Shown piece after piece: positions 1 to 11,778 of a stretch of DNA of 64,000 nucleotides. Every line of letters starts with the position of its first letter. Position 1 is the stretch's first letter. The notes beneath the pieces were generated by a model. The model saw only the letters and a program-made list of their open reading frames with translations. It had not been told where the DNA came from and did not search any database. The position numbers were made by a program, and so were the translations under genes. The DNA is taken from NCBI GenBank assembly GCA_002286855.1, contig NRSV01000033.1:1-64000 (forward strand), read 5' to 3'. Source of the stretch: Bipolaris cookei (lineage: Eukaryota; Ascomycota; Dothideomycetes; Pleosporales; Pleosporaceae).

Positions 1-245
1 GTATCACTGTCTGGCGGCATTTTATTACTAAGCTTTTCTCTTAGTAAGCAGCTAGGTGGTCTGTGTGTTTTTGTTTTCGTGAGTGAGACGTGTCTTGATT
101 AGCTACTTTACCAGCTTCTAGCTCTATAGCGCGTGGGCTGCACGACTTGGAACTAGTTGTAATCGATTTCTTAGGATGGATTTGTATATATTGAGCTAAA
201 ATTACACCTATTCTAGAAAACTCGAAGTTGGTGTTGTTGACCCGC
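1..245. repeat. Diverged direct duplication, left copy
   Basis: About 240 bp that recur at 546-785 in the same orientation. Shared blocks include the stretch around 140-185 (cacgacttgg, gtaatcgatttctt, ggatggatttgtatatatt) and the end block ctcgaagttggtg. The copies differ by many substitutions and small indels, several of them C/T or G/A. A pair of long terminal repeats or an old tandem duplication would both fit; no retroelement protein is visible between them. The 300 bp between the copies is mostly degenerate TCAA/ATCA simple repeat (about 296-330 and 345-430). Confidence 0.6.
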
Positions 246-545
246 ACTAGTAATCCCACCAGTAATTACCTATTATAGACAACACGTGATTCTATCTATC
301 AATCAAATCAATCAAATCAATCAATCGAGGCCTCTAAAACTTGATTGATTGATCCTTCAGCAACTCCGAAATTGATTTGATTAATTGACTCGAAACAATC
401 AAAAACGATCAATCGAATCAACAGATTGATTGTTCCCTAGTCTGGGTAGGGGTGGCTGGGAGGGATTCGATGTCCATTTCTCTTTCGATTTGATCCTCTG
501 GACCTCGGCTTTCTTGTCTATTCCTTTGGGTGTTAGCTGCTCTAG

Positions 546-785
546 TGTCGCTGTCAGGCGGCATCTTATTAGTTAGCTCTTAGTCAGCTACAGAGGTGGT
601 CTGTATGTTTTTCTTTTCGCGGATGAGATGTGTCCAAATTAGTTGCTTTTACAGCTTCTAGTTCAACAGCGCGTGAGCTGCACGACTTGGCACTGGTTGT
701 AATCGATTTCTTGGGATGGATTTGTATATATTGGATAGAAGTTACACCTATTCTGGAAAACTCGAAGTTGGTGTGTGACGTGGCT
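546..785. repeat. Diverged direct duplication, right copy
   Basis: Second copy of the 240-bp unit at 1-245. Homology stops near the block ctcgaagttggtgtg at about 775; the next 500 bp up to the transposon relic carry no recognisable gene. An open frame crossing this copy is an accident of the repeat and matches no family I know. Confidence 0.6.
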
Positions 786-1294
786 TCCTTTCTAGCTTAC
801 CGGGCTATTCGCAGAAGTGTACTGTCACAGAGGAGCAGAGGGGTGTTAGAGGAGAGTTAGTCAACAGTGTTAATAGAACGAGCGATAGCACAGTTAACAA
901 TGCACTTTTTCGAGCCGGAGGCCGATATGCTACAAGTACGAGAGCTGCAGAGTGAATGCGCATTACGCTTTTCTATATGCAGGCACGTTGTGGACAATCC
1001 GAGGGTCTGGGTCTGAAAGAGAAAGCGCCCCATTACACCGTGCGTCCCAGCACGTAGGGATGGACGTTACGGCTAGAGTATCATCTTCGCCTATACTATT
1101 ATTTGAAGGCAACGCGGATGCAGACGATACCGACTAGGCGCTGTGCGAATACTAGTCAATCGGAGACCTCATAGAAGATACCAGCATTACCACAGTGCTA
1201 AGCGTAGATTAGCAGCAAAGGAAAGACATACAAGGATAAGCTAAAGCTCCAAACATAACTTTCTAGAAGCAGAGCTATAAGTGCTAGAGTTTTC

Positions 1295-2991
1295 CTAGTA
1301 CATCCGCGCTACGGGAGCCCTCCACGACGTGGAAGCGCTTGCTGGTGCTATCGCTTCGTACACCCGCAGGGTTTCACTTTTATACAACGACGAACTGGCG
1401 TCTGTTTCTAGTGTGAGACCCTTGCGTTTACGACTACGCTGCCTCTTCTTTGCGGCAGCTTCTTCTTTTGCAGCACGCCTTGCCTTCGCCTTGCGTAGCA
1501 CGACTGGCCTGGTGGATCGACGAGCTTTAGCTTCGTTGTTTATCTTGAAAAGAGATTGGTTGCGGTCCTTTAGAACGACTTGCTCAGCAAACGAGATCTG
1601 AGCAGCATTTGCGAGTTTCTGTATACGTTTCTTTGTCTCGTCGGCCAGATGGGTGTCCTGCTTAATCGTGTTATGTAACGATGTAAGCGCTTCCGCTGTC
1701 ACTGGTGTTACTGGCGGCATAGGCATTTGAGGCGTCGTGTTATTCTCATTAGTGCTTGCAATAGTGGTTCCTGGAACGTCAACTGCAGCTAGAGGCTTTG
1801 GGATGTCTTTCAATGCTCTATTTGGATTAAAAGGGTACAGGCCGGTTGCAGACCACCCAGGCCTGATATTCCTTGGGGTTAATGCTCTTTCCCTGGCAGG
1901 ACGGTATGAGTAGGTGAAATGCTCTTTGCCGACTATGTCTACGCCTCCTCGGTTCAGTCGTTCAACCTGGTCACGGTATGCCGTTTTCAAGGGTACGAAA
2001 GGCCCAACATCGCAGGGTTGTAGCTTATGAGATGTGTGAGCGGGCAAACGACACAGAATGATGTTGTTAGTAAGACAGAACTCCAGGATCTCAAGCGTCT
2101 CATGGCTCCCGAAGCCATCGCACACCAACACACGTGGCTTTTGGTTAGCTTATGTTTTAGTTTGAGGATCGAACACACGCGTAAGCCACTCTACACTGAT
2201 CTTAGAGTCGTTGTACCCGTTCTCAGAGTGCGCATAGTGCCATCCTGGCGTCTTGTGAGTGGTCCAATTGCTGCGGTGGGTTGAAGTGGGCCAGATAATC
2301 AGCGGTGGCAGTGCTCTACCATCTGCACTTACGCATTCGACTGCGGTGACCATCGTCCGTTTCACGCCTCCACCTCTATAGTTCCGCCGGCCATCCTTAC
2401 CTACCAGGACCTTAACCGAACCAAGCATGCTTAGCATGACACCAGTCTCATCCATATTATAGACGTTTTCTGGGAGGATATCCAGATTCTGCAGTACCTG
2501 TCTGACCACATCAAACCACTCGACTATCTTGTCATATACCTTGTTCTCGTGACGCTTCCAGTCTATCGATTTGACTTTTCTCGTTTGCAGCTCAGGGTGC
2601 CGCTCGGCGAAGGCTTTCGGCCAGTTCTTGCCTGGGGGCTTGATTGGTTGCGTCTTCGTAGACCGCTGACGGACTATACTAAAAGCTAAGAAGCAGATGA
2701 ACTTCATTCACATTGGGTGGCCAAGGGTGGAGATCAGTAGCAAGAACTAGATCAGACCTTTCTCCTCCTCTCGGTTGAGGTACTGCTGGCTTCGAGCCTA
2801 CTGGCTTCGAGCCTGCTCCTCCCGCGAGCGTCGTCCGTTACGCCAATGGACCAGGGTGGAGATTGGGACATTGCTGTGTTCTGATCGAGCAGCAAACGTA
2901 TCGGGCACGCCTGCAGGCAGAGCCTGCGCCAGCGCTCGGCTAGCTGGGTCCATGGCAACGTATGTGGAGGGAGGAGGGCTGGCTCGCACAA
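1295..2991 (-). pseudogene. pogo/Fot1-type DDD transposase relic (copy A)
   Basis: Remnant of a Tc1/mariner-superfamily transposase of the fungal pogo/Fot1 group, a nuclear cut-and-paste enzyme. Reading from 2991 leftward one sees an N-terminal psq-type helix-turn-helix part (MDPASRALAQALP), a middle part with the first catalytic Asp in YNMDETG, the second Asp in VCDGFGSHE (near 2125) and the third in HKLQPCDVGPF, then a basic C-terminal tail ending WRAPVARMY. All three catalytic Asp positions survive, but the frame is broken: a TAA at 2150-2152 splits the DDE core and at least three more stops lie between about 2690 and 2810. There a short duplication (ARSQ twice) also carries a TAG. Most stops can be explained by CAA/CAG to TAA/TAG or TGG to TAG changes, as expected of RIP. 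No clear terminal inverted repeats were found. The copy at 43729-44390 is a close relative. Confidence 0.85.
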
Positions 2992-3149
2992 AACACCAAC
3001 AACGGCCTCACCTTCTACACGGTCGGCTCCTAAGAATAACTAGCAGGCGTAGCACGCGAGGTGAGAAGCTTTGAGAAGCATGCGCCATAGCTTGAGCGAT
3101 TCGAGCATAGCGTATGTGTACAGTATAGGACGCTGAATATATATAAAAC

Positions 3150-5547
3150 GTGCTTTCTCAGCACGTGAACGTTGCTTGTTCAAATGCGGGAGCTTGCTTA
3201 ACTCCGTGGATGATTCCGGACGAGGTCTTATGGGTCACTACTTGACTTCGCAACCTAATCGTAGCTGCTAGACATACTGGCGCATATCCTAACATCTCCG
3301 AGATAGGGCTTATTGTCGTATTGAATAAGAAGACAGGGGTAGGTCGTATTCATAGTGGACGGCGCTGCACATAGATTCCTTGTAACGTCAACCAAGACTG
3401 CTGTAATCTTGCTTTCTAATGTTTGAGATAAGTTTGACTACGTACCGAGTACATTATTGGATTATTCTGAACTCGATAGGATAATGGGCTGCTGATTGGT
3501 GTTACTGGAAGATCTTCATGACTCTGCGCGGTGGGATGTTCTACCCACGGGGAGGGAGGTTAATGCAGCGTGTTTAGGCGTGCAACCGACCTTTTTTTTC
3601 TTGGGAGAGTGATCGAGATAAGCGGGTTCGGTATTCTCGGGCGCACAGGCGTGTGCGAGCGGCCCTTGAACGGTTAAACGGTTTTTTTCTTTCAAGGAAC
3701 TACTAGATTTTGATCCTTCCATTCCTTCCTTCCTTCCCTTCCTTCTTGTCTTTTTTTTTTGCCCTCTTGCTCTTTTCGAAATAACGCAGACCTTGATGCG
3801 CTGGCACAAGGAAATGTTTGAGTGAGACTGGGGGAGGGGGATAACGCAAAAGCGTTAGTGGGGATGATGGGGGCCTCGCGGTAAGGCACCCGATGAGGGA
3901 AGAAAAGGGCAAACCGCATTGTCTTGTGGCGCGCCCGCCCGACGATGCCCGGAATCTTGATTAGAGATGGAATGTCGTGCTTGTATAGGTTCCAATTGGC
4001 TCTCCTCCCCTCTCCCCTGTCGTTCAACTGAGTGCGAGCACCGAGAGATGGTAAGGATATATTTGTAGGGGGGGCCCTGCATGTTTTCGTCATGTTGTTT
4101 GGGACTTCACCGTCTTTTTCTCTTCCTTTTCAGATATACTTTAAAAGATACTCTTGTTGCTACTCTCTCCTGTTTCTGAGGATACTACTTCTTTTGTCGC
4201 TTTTTTGCTGTGTGCGGAAATCCAGTCATTCAGAGTACGGGGCTCTACACGAAATTCATTCATCATTCACCAACATGTCCGACCCCAAAGCGGCCGCATT
4301 ATCTACTGCTGTTGTCATCATCACTGTGCCATCAGGCTAGCACATCAGCTACATGGAAGATGTTCGGGCAGTCGTATGCGATGGCGAAGATGGCACCGTT
4401 TTACAGGGCGTAGTCCCTCTGGAAGAAGAAGGGCCTTGAAGGAGTGAGGTGTAAGACTCCAGCCATAGTGGCGCCGATGGATCGCAACAAACAAAGCTGG
4501 CGCCCATCCAGTAGGGGTCTGTGGTTGTAAATTACTATCTCGCATTTTACCACGATATTTCCGGATAGTAGCTTTCGGTGCAAGCTACTACCAGTCTTGG
4601 GTGTGGGGAGCGGATACTTGAATTGAACATCGACAATACCGGCAAAAGCATATTTCTCAAGCATGGTGAAAGGATAAGATCAAATATCATTCCAGTTGTG
4701 TGAGGTTGTTGAAAGACATTGTAAAAGCAGGACAGAGTGTAGTTTTGGTGAAACTGAGGAAGGGGGATTGAGAAGGAATTGTACTTATACGACAACAGCC
4801 ATGCCACACAGATGTTTTCGAAGAAGAGTGGCAAAGACGACACTATTGGGTCAATTGAAATGCAGAGAAGGCACTTCATCCATGCTAAGGAGGGAGTGTA
4901 TTGGAAAACTCAAAGTACAAGAACGGACCAAGATCAAAATCCTGGACTCATTCAGTTTGAATAAAGGAATTCGCTGCCATCGCCATCAATAGCCTGCACT
5001 TATTTCATACTCTGGATATTATGAGAGAAGCAATCAAACAAAACAAAACGCCGTCTTGCTGAACCACGAGTCCCTACCATCCCTCCGTCCAAATCGGGAA
5101 GAGTGATATCAAACGCCGCCATAATATCATGATGTGGAGCCCCATGAGCCGTGAAACTCAGGGAGATCGAACATTTCATCGGTGAGCTGTGTTAAGATGT
5201 AAAGGGAAGTGCTTTCAGGGTGGAAAGAAAATTATAGTACAATGCAAATGCCTAACGCAAGACAAAGGGGGTACACCAAACTTGTTGGAATGTCTGGAGT
5301 CCAATGGATATGGTGCAAAGCATCCGCTTCTGAAAGTCCTATGAAGGGGAAACGAAGCTGGAAACAGTTCAGTTGATGACAGTTGTCGTGACTAGTGCTC
5401 ACATCGGTGGGTAGGCACGAACCAAATCGATGCGTAACCAGAATTGTGACCAAGACGAAAGAGAGCCTGCGGACCGTGACTTTGGGAATTCAAGGGTAAA
5501 TGTAGATCATAGCAGCAGATTAACATCTTTGGAAGCTTCCCAAATGA
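3150..5547. other. Intergenic, no supported gene
   Basis: About 2.4 kb between the transposon relic and the first host gene. Open frames here are short, overlap on both strands and show no family motifs. A purine/pyrimidine-biased patch (about 3715-3770, repeated ttcc on the plus strand) gives a lysine/glutamate-rich spurious frame on the minus strand. A minus-strand frame at 4401-4664 is the least implausible, but nothing in it is recognisable. Confidence 0.5.
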
Positions 5548-6678
5548 TCAGGATTCCAGGAAAGCGTCCGTCTCTTTCTCTAGCTCCTTGCTCCAGAGGT
5601 ACTCATGGTCGGGCTCAATGTCGGGGTCTACAGGAAGGTAGACATCCTCCATGGTTGGGATCTTGCAGACCTGATCCATAGGGTACTGCTCAATGGCAGG
5701 GAGTTGGCTCCATGTGAGACCCGGAGGACCTGGTTCGCGGGGCAAGGGGAGGAAGCGGCCAACGCCCGTCTTGGCCCGATCGTCACCCTCCCACCTCATC
5801 TCAGGGAAGGAAGGCCAGGGCGCAACCTCTTCCTTCCCGTTCTGCCAATCCTTGCACCATATCGTCTGCTCACCAAGGGCACGACCAGAGTTACCAACCT
5901 CGTCAAAGTTGCCGTTAAGGCCGCAACGACGCAAGAAGGCCTGGGTTTCTGTAGGAATGGCTGAAGAATATTCTCCAGCTTCTTCTTTCACCTCGGCTTG
6001 ACGTGCGAGCTTGTTGGATTCTGACGCAGCCATTGCTTCGCGATGTGCAACATAGTCGCTGAACTTCCACTTGGCGACATCTGAGTTCTTGAAGAGACGA
6101 CGCATTGAGTTGCGAACCGTGAGAAAGTCTTGGTGCATCTGAGCATCGGGAGCCAGTGGTGGGTTGCGGTTGCGGAAACATGCAGAACCACCTCTACCAG
6201 TGTGAGCAGCTTCTTGTCGGTAATGGCCATGAAAATTGCGTCTAGGAGAACCGTATGGCCTGTTATCATTGGGATACCTTGAACCACGCTGGAAAGGATG
6301 GCTGTGGCCCACTCCGTGGCCTTGGTAGAAGCGAGGGTGTTCATCAGTGATGCTCAGGCTGTTCAATTTGAAAGTCTCTAGGCTTGCGGGATTACTGAGA
6401 GGATGGTTGTGACCCGCTCCGCTGCCTTGGTGGGAGCGGAGATGTTCATCTGTGATGCTCAGATTGCTCAAGGTGAAAGTCTCCGGGCTTACAGAACCGC
6501 TGAGAGTTGCCACATAATCTTGGTTGGAGTAAGCATCCCAAGCCTCGTTGTCATGAAGGGTGTCACAATTTCCTGTATACAGCGGTGATGTCACCTGGGG
6601 TCTGTTGATGTCGAATGGTAAATGGTCCTCGGTTTTGCCTGGTCTCTTGTCCTTGGCAGGGTTGACAGAGTCTGCCAT
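5548..6678 (-). CDS. Hypothetical protein with an internal tandem repeat
   Basis: Encodes 376 residues if translation starts at the ATG at 6678 (MADSVNPAKDKRPGK). The frame stays open for 36 more codons upstream to an ATG at 6786, but that extension is hydrophobic and looks like leader DNA, so I prefer the internal start. I do not recognise the family. Residues about 64-96 and 97-128 are two diverged copies of a 33-residue unit with the common core SPETF/SLETF, NSLSITDEH and G-H-HP. After this comes an Arg/Gly/His-rich stretch, then a more ordered C-terminal half with aromatic motifs (WKFSDYVAHREAMAA; WCKDWQNGKEEVAPWPSFPE). There is no signal peptide or membrane span. The long codon-rich frame and the coherent composition argue for a real gene; the function is unknown. 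Confidence 0.7.
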   Translation of the reverse strand: MADSVNPAKDKRPGKTEDHLPFDINRPQVTSPLYTGNCDTLHDNEAWDAYSNQDYVATLSGSVSPETFTLSNLSITDEHLRSHQGSGAGHNHPLSNPASLETFKLNSLSITDEHPRFYQGHGVGHSHPFQRGSRYPNDNRPYGSPRRNFHGHYRQEAAHTGRGGSACFRNRNPPLAPDAQMHQDFLTVRNSMRRLFKNSDVAKWKFSDYVAHREAMAASESNKLARQAEVKEEAGEYSSAIPTETQAFLRRCGLNGNFDEVGNSGRALGEQTIWCKDWQNGKEEVAPWPSFPEMRWEGDDRAKTGVGRFLPLPREPGPPGLTWSQLPAIEQYPMDQVCKIPTMEDVYLPVDPDIEPDHEYLWSKELEKETDAFLES

Positions 6679-9474
6679 TGGAGTTGATCTGGAATGATGG
6701 CAGATTTCTGGAGAGGGATAGAAGTATGTAAGTTTAGACGTCGCTAGTAACACGCTACTCTCGAGGAAATTTCCCAATATCTTCAAACTTTACACAACTG
6801 TTGTTGAATAATGTAAGAATTGAGTGTATTCGGAAAGAAGAGAAGTCGTAGATCAATTTGTGGTATCCAAATGCTCTCACGAACTAATGATAGTGAACAC
6901 TTTGGCGGTGAGGGAATGTCAGAATGCAATGTACGCACTATAACTGTTCTTGTGGGTGGTTAGCTTTCATTCACTTGCTTTGCAGTGAAATCATAGCGAA
7001 TACTTCACCGCCTGCCAAGTTGCAGGCAATGTGAGCATGTTGCCCAAACATGTGATGTGTATTTTGACCGCGAACAAGACACTCCCCCCACGCTCAAACA
7101 CACCAATGGGCGATGAAGTGAGTTGTCACACCCTTCGTCCATTGGTGAGAGCCATGATGGGTTGCAATGTCGTCCCTGTCACATACCTGAGAGTCCGGAC
7201 CTCACGAAAGCAGGGAGTTTCCTAGATGGGGAAGAGGATGAACGGATGTTCGTATTCTTGTGAGGTTGATCGCTACCTGATGTCAATGACTGTTTTCAGT
7301 GGATTTGCCTAGCAAGAAATGTGGGTGATGAGTCAAGGATGCACCATGTGTTTGTGTGGATTTGGAGTATTATATTTCCAGCAGCAGTCTGTAGCAGTGG
7401 TCACAAGACTAGGATATGAATATGCCTGCTTGATGAGCGGCGTATCTAGCGGTGCGTATATGGGCGTTGAGAGCGGTAGTCTTGTGACTGGCGCAGTCAA
7501 TAAGGGAATTGGGGTGGGTTATGGCTATTGCGAAACTGAATGAGAGTCAAAAAGATCTTCTGGTGCATTCAAAGGACTCAAATCCCGAAATTCGACGATG
7601 AGGTTTCGACAGTGGGCTGACAAGAGGCGTGCATGGGATAGAAGACAAGTATCAAGTGGTAGGAAAAAGTGTTGTTGTCGCCACAGAGCGCGCAGCCTGT
7701 AAGAGCAGGCAACAAAGGTAATGGTCAGAGTGCTGTATAATACACCAGAAATACGTAAGTTGAAATTTTTCAGCCTGCGCTCACCTCGCTGTCTCTCACT
7801 ACTCACCCTTCACCTTGCATGGCGAGTTGGGAGAATTGAAAAAAAGAAGGGCAGGTAGCGACAAGCGCTATGGACTCGGGTGATCAGCAGAGTGAGACTG
7901 GAGAGTGTAGACAGAAAATAGGGCGCGCTTGGATAATGGACAATGAGGAACAGAAGGCAAAGCTGGCAGAAAAGCGATAGGATGTATTGTTATGTGTCAC
8001 TGAGAGCGTGGATATGGCGAGTGTGTAGACAGACAGTGCAACCGCGACCAGGTGAATGCCTGAGCTGGAACAAGAAGCGAGTTTGCATGATATGTCCTTG
8101 AAGATGGCCATCTCGCGGATCTGACATGAGATATGAATGCCTTGTAAAGCACTTGGGTATACAAGACATGAGAGATGAGGTTGGAAGCAGAGCAGCGCCA
8201 TGTTTGAGGCTCTGTGGGTGCCAAGGCGTTGATTGGGCAGGAGCGATCGATGGCCGCGCACGGGGCCGCGCACGGGGCCGCACCTTCCCCACGAGAGCGC
8301 TACGCCGCAGCCACGCATCAACAGGGGAGTGTGTGGATGCGAAGCCATCGTCGTGTATTTACGGTTCTCGCTCGGGCAACACAGGCGCCTGGCTCTCGAA
8401 TTGATGCCGGGGCTATTTCGAGCATCAGCGGGGCATCAGCGGAGCATCAGTGGTGCACAGAGGATCAGACCGAATAGGCCACGAGGAACATGCTGGGGGC
8501 TGAAGCAGGAGGGTCGACATAGACGATGGTATGACGTGTTGCGCCATGCAAAGCGCAGAAAACAGGGCATGGCGGCGCCACAGCCAGGCCCTCGATGCGG
8601 TTGCCATGCGGCGACAGAACAAAATGGCGGCGACGCGCATCTCTGCCGTGCTTCGAGCACCTCCTCTGCCACCGACCGACACCCAGAGGTTGTGTTTCCC
8701 TTGCGCTTGACAAGATCCTCATTCTGCGCTGGCCGCCGCCAACAACCAGGGCGAGGGCTCTGCCCCTCGTCTCGGCCACCGTGCGCACGCCCGTGAGCGC
8801 AAGCCGTGGAGCAAACGACAACACCCCAAACGACAAGTCACGACAGCCACTCAAGCCCCAAGCAGCTCACGCCGACAGACGCTGCTGTTCTAGCGCCTTG
8901 TTTCGAGCCCTCACCAGCCCGGCCAGCGGACTCGCAAACGACTGGCCGGCAGTGGCTTGCTCCACTTCTGCGGGCGCCTATTCGGGCCACAGCCCTACCG
9001 ACAAGTGCTGCTTCTAACTTGAGCCTCAGCAGCCTGTATGCACTGCCGAAACATTCTGGTCGTGCAGGCCTCTTCTCGTGGTGCCATTGGTACCCGGTCG
9101 GGGGCCTGCTGCTGGTCCTCGCTCACTCGCGGTACGTCGAGCCTGTTCATTCTCGTCACTGTCAAGTAGATATTCATTCGTTCCGTCTCTTCCTACCAAA
9201 CCCACATTCACCTACTACCCTTTCACCTTCCGTTTCCTTTATTGCATTGTACGGAGCGTTGGTCTCCTTTTTCTATTGTCCTCTATTGTCTTACATTTCA
9301 CTACTTCCGCCTAATTCCATCCTCTACCTCGCCACCTACCCGGGGTAGATATTCAAGATCTAGCTGGCCTACATCGACAACGGCGCTTTTGCCCATCTTG
9401 CTCTCCAACCTACCAGCCATACGATCCTCTTCCCATTCTAATATCTCAACCAGACCTGCGTTTCGCAGCCATAC
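6679..9474. other. Long intergenic region upstream of prm1
   Basis: 2.8 kb without a supported gene. It holds short tandem repeats: ggccgcgcacgg copies at about 8251-8283 and gcatcagcgg-type units at about 8417-8455. The stretch 8200-9470 becomes GC-rich, then pyrimidine-rich towards 9475, as is common in leaders of filamentous-fungal genes. The overlapping open frames between 8100 and 9350 on both strands follow from low AT content and show no motifs. Confidence 0.5.
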
Positions 9475-11778
9475 ATGTTCGCTATGGCTTCCTCCGCGAA
9501 CCAACAGCAACCCTTCCCACCTGTGCCTCCATCAATGTCCGCTGGCGATAGTCATGAGATGCGAGACTACTACCCACCGCAAGATGCACCACGACCTACA
9601 ATAGACCAAACACCAAACTTCAAACCATACCTCGGCCTTCGAGCTAGGCTCTCCCAGATATGGATCAACCGCTGGACTACTCTCCTGCTCCTTGTCCTTG
9701 TGCGACTACTCATTGCCATCGCAAGCACTGACTCAAGCCTTGTTTCTGCCCGTCGGGAAGCCCTCAGTGCCTGCACCCAAGTCGAGAAGATTGGCAGCTC
9801 CATGGCCTCAATGCCCCACTACATGTCCTCCGGCCTTAACGAACTGACAGCTTCTGGAGTTGAAAAGGCAGTCAGTGGCCTCATGACGATGCTCGAGATG
9901 ACAGTCACTGGTGTCGAAGAGATAGTCCTCTTTGTCATTAATATGATGACAAGTACCTATCTCTGCCTCATCACCCTTGCCATCAGTGGCAGTCTGCACG
10001 CCGCTGTCGAAATCGTCGAGACTATCAACAAGAAATTGAACGAGACCATCAACTCGGTCACCGAAGACATAGGTGACGCTGTCAAGTCTGTTTCCGATAG
10101 CATCAACTTCATCATGGACAAAATCAACTTCAACACTCCGGATATCAACAAACCGACAATCAACCTGGACGAGCAAATCAAAGAGCTAAAGAGCCTTGAG
10201 CTGTCCCCCGACATGGCAGAGGGCCTCAGGAAGCTCAACCAGTCAATCCCTGATTTCAAAAACGTGCAAAACTTTACCGACAACATCATCCGCACGCCTT
10301 TTGAGGAAGTCAAGAAATTGATCAGGGGCATGAACACATTCGAGTTCGACCGGTCCATTCTTCCAGTGCCACAGAAGGAGGTACTTACCTTCTGTTCTGA
10401 GGGCAACTCAATCAACAACTTTTTTGATGATCTCATTGAGTTGGCTTACAACGCACGGAAGATCGCTCTTGGTGTGCTCATTGTTGCCGCTTTCCTTGTT
10501 TGCGCGCCCATGGCTTGGATGGAAATGCGCCGCTACCGGAAGATGCAAGAGCGTGCTGCCCTCTTCGCAGAGGGTCACGAAGGCATGGACGTTGTCTATC
10601 TTGCATCCCGCCCAACTTCTTCCGGCATTGGCCTATGGTTCGGTAGGCACTTTGGCTCAGCTCGCCGACAAGCCGTCATGCGCTGGGCCTGGGCGTACGC
10701 CACCTCCGTCCCCATGCTGTTTCTGCTATCTCTGGGTCTCGCTGGCCTCTTTGCATGCTTCTGCCAATATCTTTTGCTCAAGGCCATCGAGGACAAAACC
10801 CCAGAACTCACGGGTCAAGTCGCTGACTTTGCTGGAAAAGTTGTCATCTCGCTCAACAATGCATCCATGGCATGGTCCAACGGTGTCAACAGCGCCTTTG
10901 GTGACTTGGATAGCAAAACCAACTACGACATCTTTTCCTGGGTCAACACCAGTACGACTGCAGTCAACGAAACTCTGAATGCATTCGTCGACCAGATGAG
11001 CACCACGCTCAACGACACGTTCGGAGGCACTGTGCTTTATGACCCCATCAAGGAAGTACTCAACTGCTTGATTGGGCTGAAGATCGCTAGCTTCCAAAGC
11101 GGCCTCACTTGGGTACAAGAGCATGCGCATGTCCAGTTCCCTGGCGTCGCTAATGACACCTTTTCTCTTGGTGCCCTTGCCGAAAAGAGCGACTCAGACT
11201 CTGCCTCCAAACTTCTAGCTGACCCCAGTGGCAAAACAAAGGATGAGATCACTGAATCAGTTGAGCGCGTTATCGCCAAGCTCATGAGTGGCATTCAAAC
11301 TGAAGCGCTCATCTCCACCGCCCTAGTTCTAATCTGGCTTCTTGTAGCCATCGGTGGTCTCGTCTACGCCTCAACTCATCTCTTCCGTCGCGACTATTCA
11401 GAAACAGGACGAAATCCATTTGCTGTCAATCCTGCCATGGACCACGAGTCCAAGCTTGCCGCCGATTACCCTACAACCGCGCCACCGCAATACGTGCCCA
11501 ACGACTATAATGTCAACAAGGCAGCACCCTATACGCTTGCACCCCGGCCTTTTTCAACATTCGACCATGAGAGTCGCGTTGAGCCTACGACAGAAAAGGT
11601 CGGCCGTGTTAGTGCACATGCGGTGACTGAATCAGCGCGGCCAGGACACTTGCGCACGAGTAGCCATGGACAACTTGCCGATCCCTCGCCTGCTGACGAC
11701 CGTACTGGTCCCTTCTCGAACCAATATGCGCCGTCGCCTTATCCACAGGAAAAGCAGCAGCAGAATCCGTTCATCTAA
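9475..11778 (+). CDS. prm1: Plasma membrane fusion protein Prm1
   Basis: Prm1 is a multispanning protein that promotes plasma-membrane merger between mating cells, and in filamentous fungi also during germling fusion. The 767-residue uninterrupted frame begins with a Pro/Gln-rich cytoplasmic stretch. The family signature PYLGLRARLSQIWINRW follows (about 51-67), leading into the first membrane segment (68-84). Further hydrophobic segments lie at about 148-180, 327-348, 404-437 and 611-633. Between them are long extracellular loops rich in NxS/T sites, with the conserved region ASMPHYMSSGLNELTASGVEKAVSGL near 105-130. The C-terminal 130 residues are Pro/Ser-rich and hydrophilic, as in homologues. 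The length matches the family (about 700-760). Met1 and Met4 (9484) are both possible starts. No introns are needed. Confidence 0.95.
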   Translation: MFAMASSANQQQPFPPVPPSMSAGDSHEMRDYYPPQDAPRPTIDQTPNFKPYLGLRARLSQIWINRWTTLLLLVLVRLLIAIASTDSSLVSARREALSACTQVEKIGSSMASMPHYMSSGLNELTASGVEKAVSGLMTMLEMTVTGVEEIVLFVINMMTSTYLCLITLAISGSLHAAVEIVETINKKLNETINSVTEDIGDAVKSVSDSINFIMDKINFNTPDINKPTINLDEQIKELKSLELSPDMAEGLRKLNQSIPDFKNVQNFTDNIIRTPFEEVKKLIRGMNTFEFDRSILPVPQKEVLTFCSEGNSINNFFDDLIELAYNARKIALGVLIVAAFLVCAPMAWMEMRRYRKMQERAALFAEGHEGMDVVYLASRPTSSGIGLWFGRHFGSARRQAVMRWAWAYATSVPMLFLLSLGLAGLFACFCQYLLLKAIEDKTPELTGQVADFAGKVVISLNNASMAWSNGVNSAFGDLDSKTNYDIFSWVNTSTTAVNETLNAFVDQMSTTLNDTFGGTVLYDPIKEVLNCLIGLKIASFQSGLTWVQEHAHVQFPGVANDTFSLGALAEKSDSDSASKLLADPSGKTKDEITESVERVIAKLMSGIQTEALISTALVLIWLLVAIGGLVYASTHLFRRDYSETGRNPFAVNPAMDHESKLAADYPTTAPPQYVPNDYNVNKAAPYTLAPRPFSTFDHESRVEPTTEKVGRVSAHAVTESARPGHLRTSSHGQLADPSPADDRTGPFSNQYAPSPYPQEKQQQNPFI

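Noticed and set aside
3692..4093. Minus-strand 133-codon frame
   Set aside because: The C-terminal half is a Lys/Glu/Gly translation of a simple ttcc repeat, with two competing frames over the same bases.
5605..6001. Plus-strand frames inside the hypothetical gene
   Set aside because: Antisense shadows of the 376-residue minus-strand protein.
8233..9348. Overlapping long plus-strand frames upstream of prm1
   Set aside because: GC-rich leader DNA with Arg/Pro/Ser-rich translations, conflicting frames on both strands and no domain motifs.
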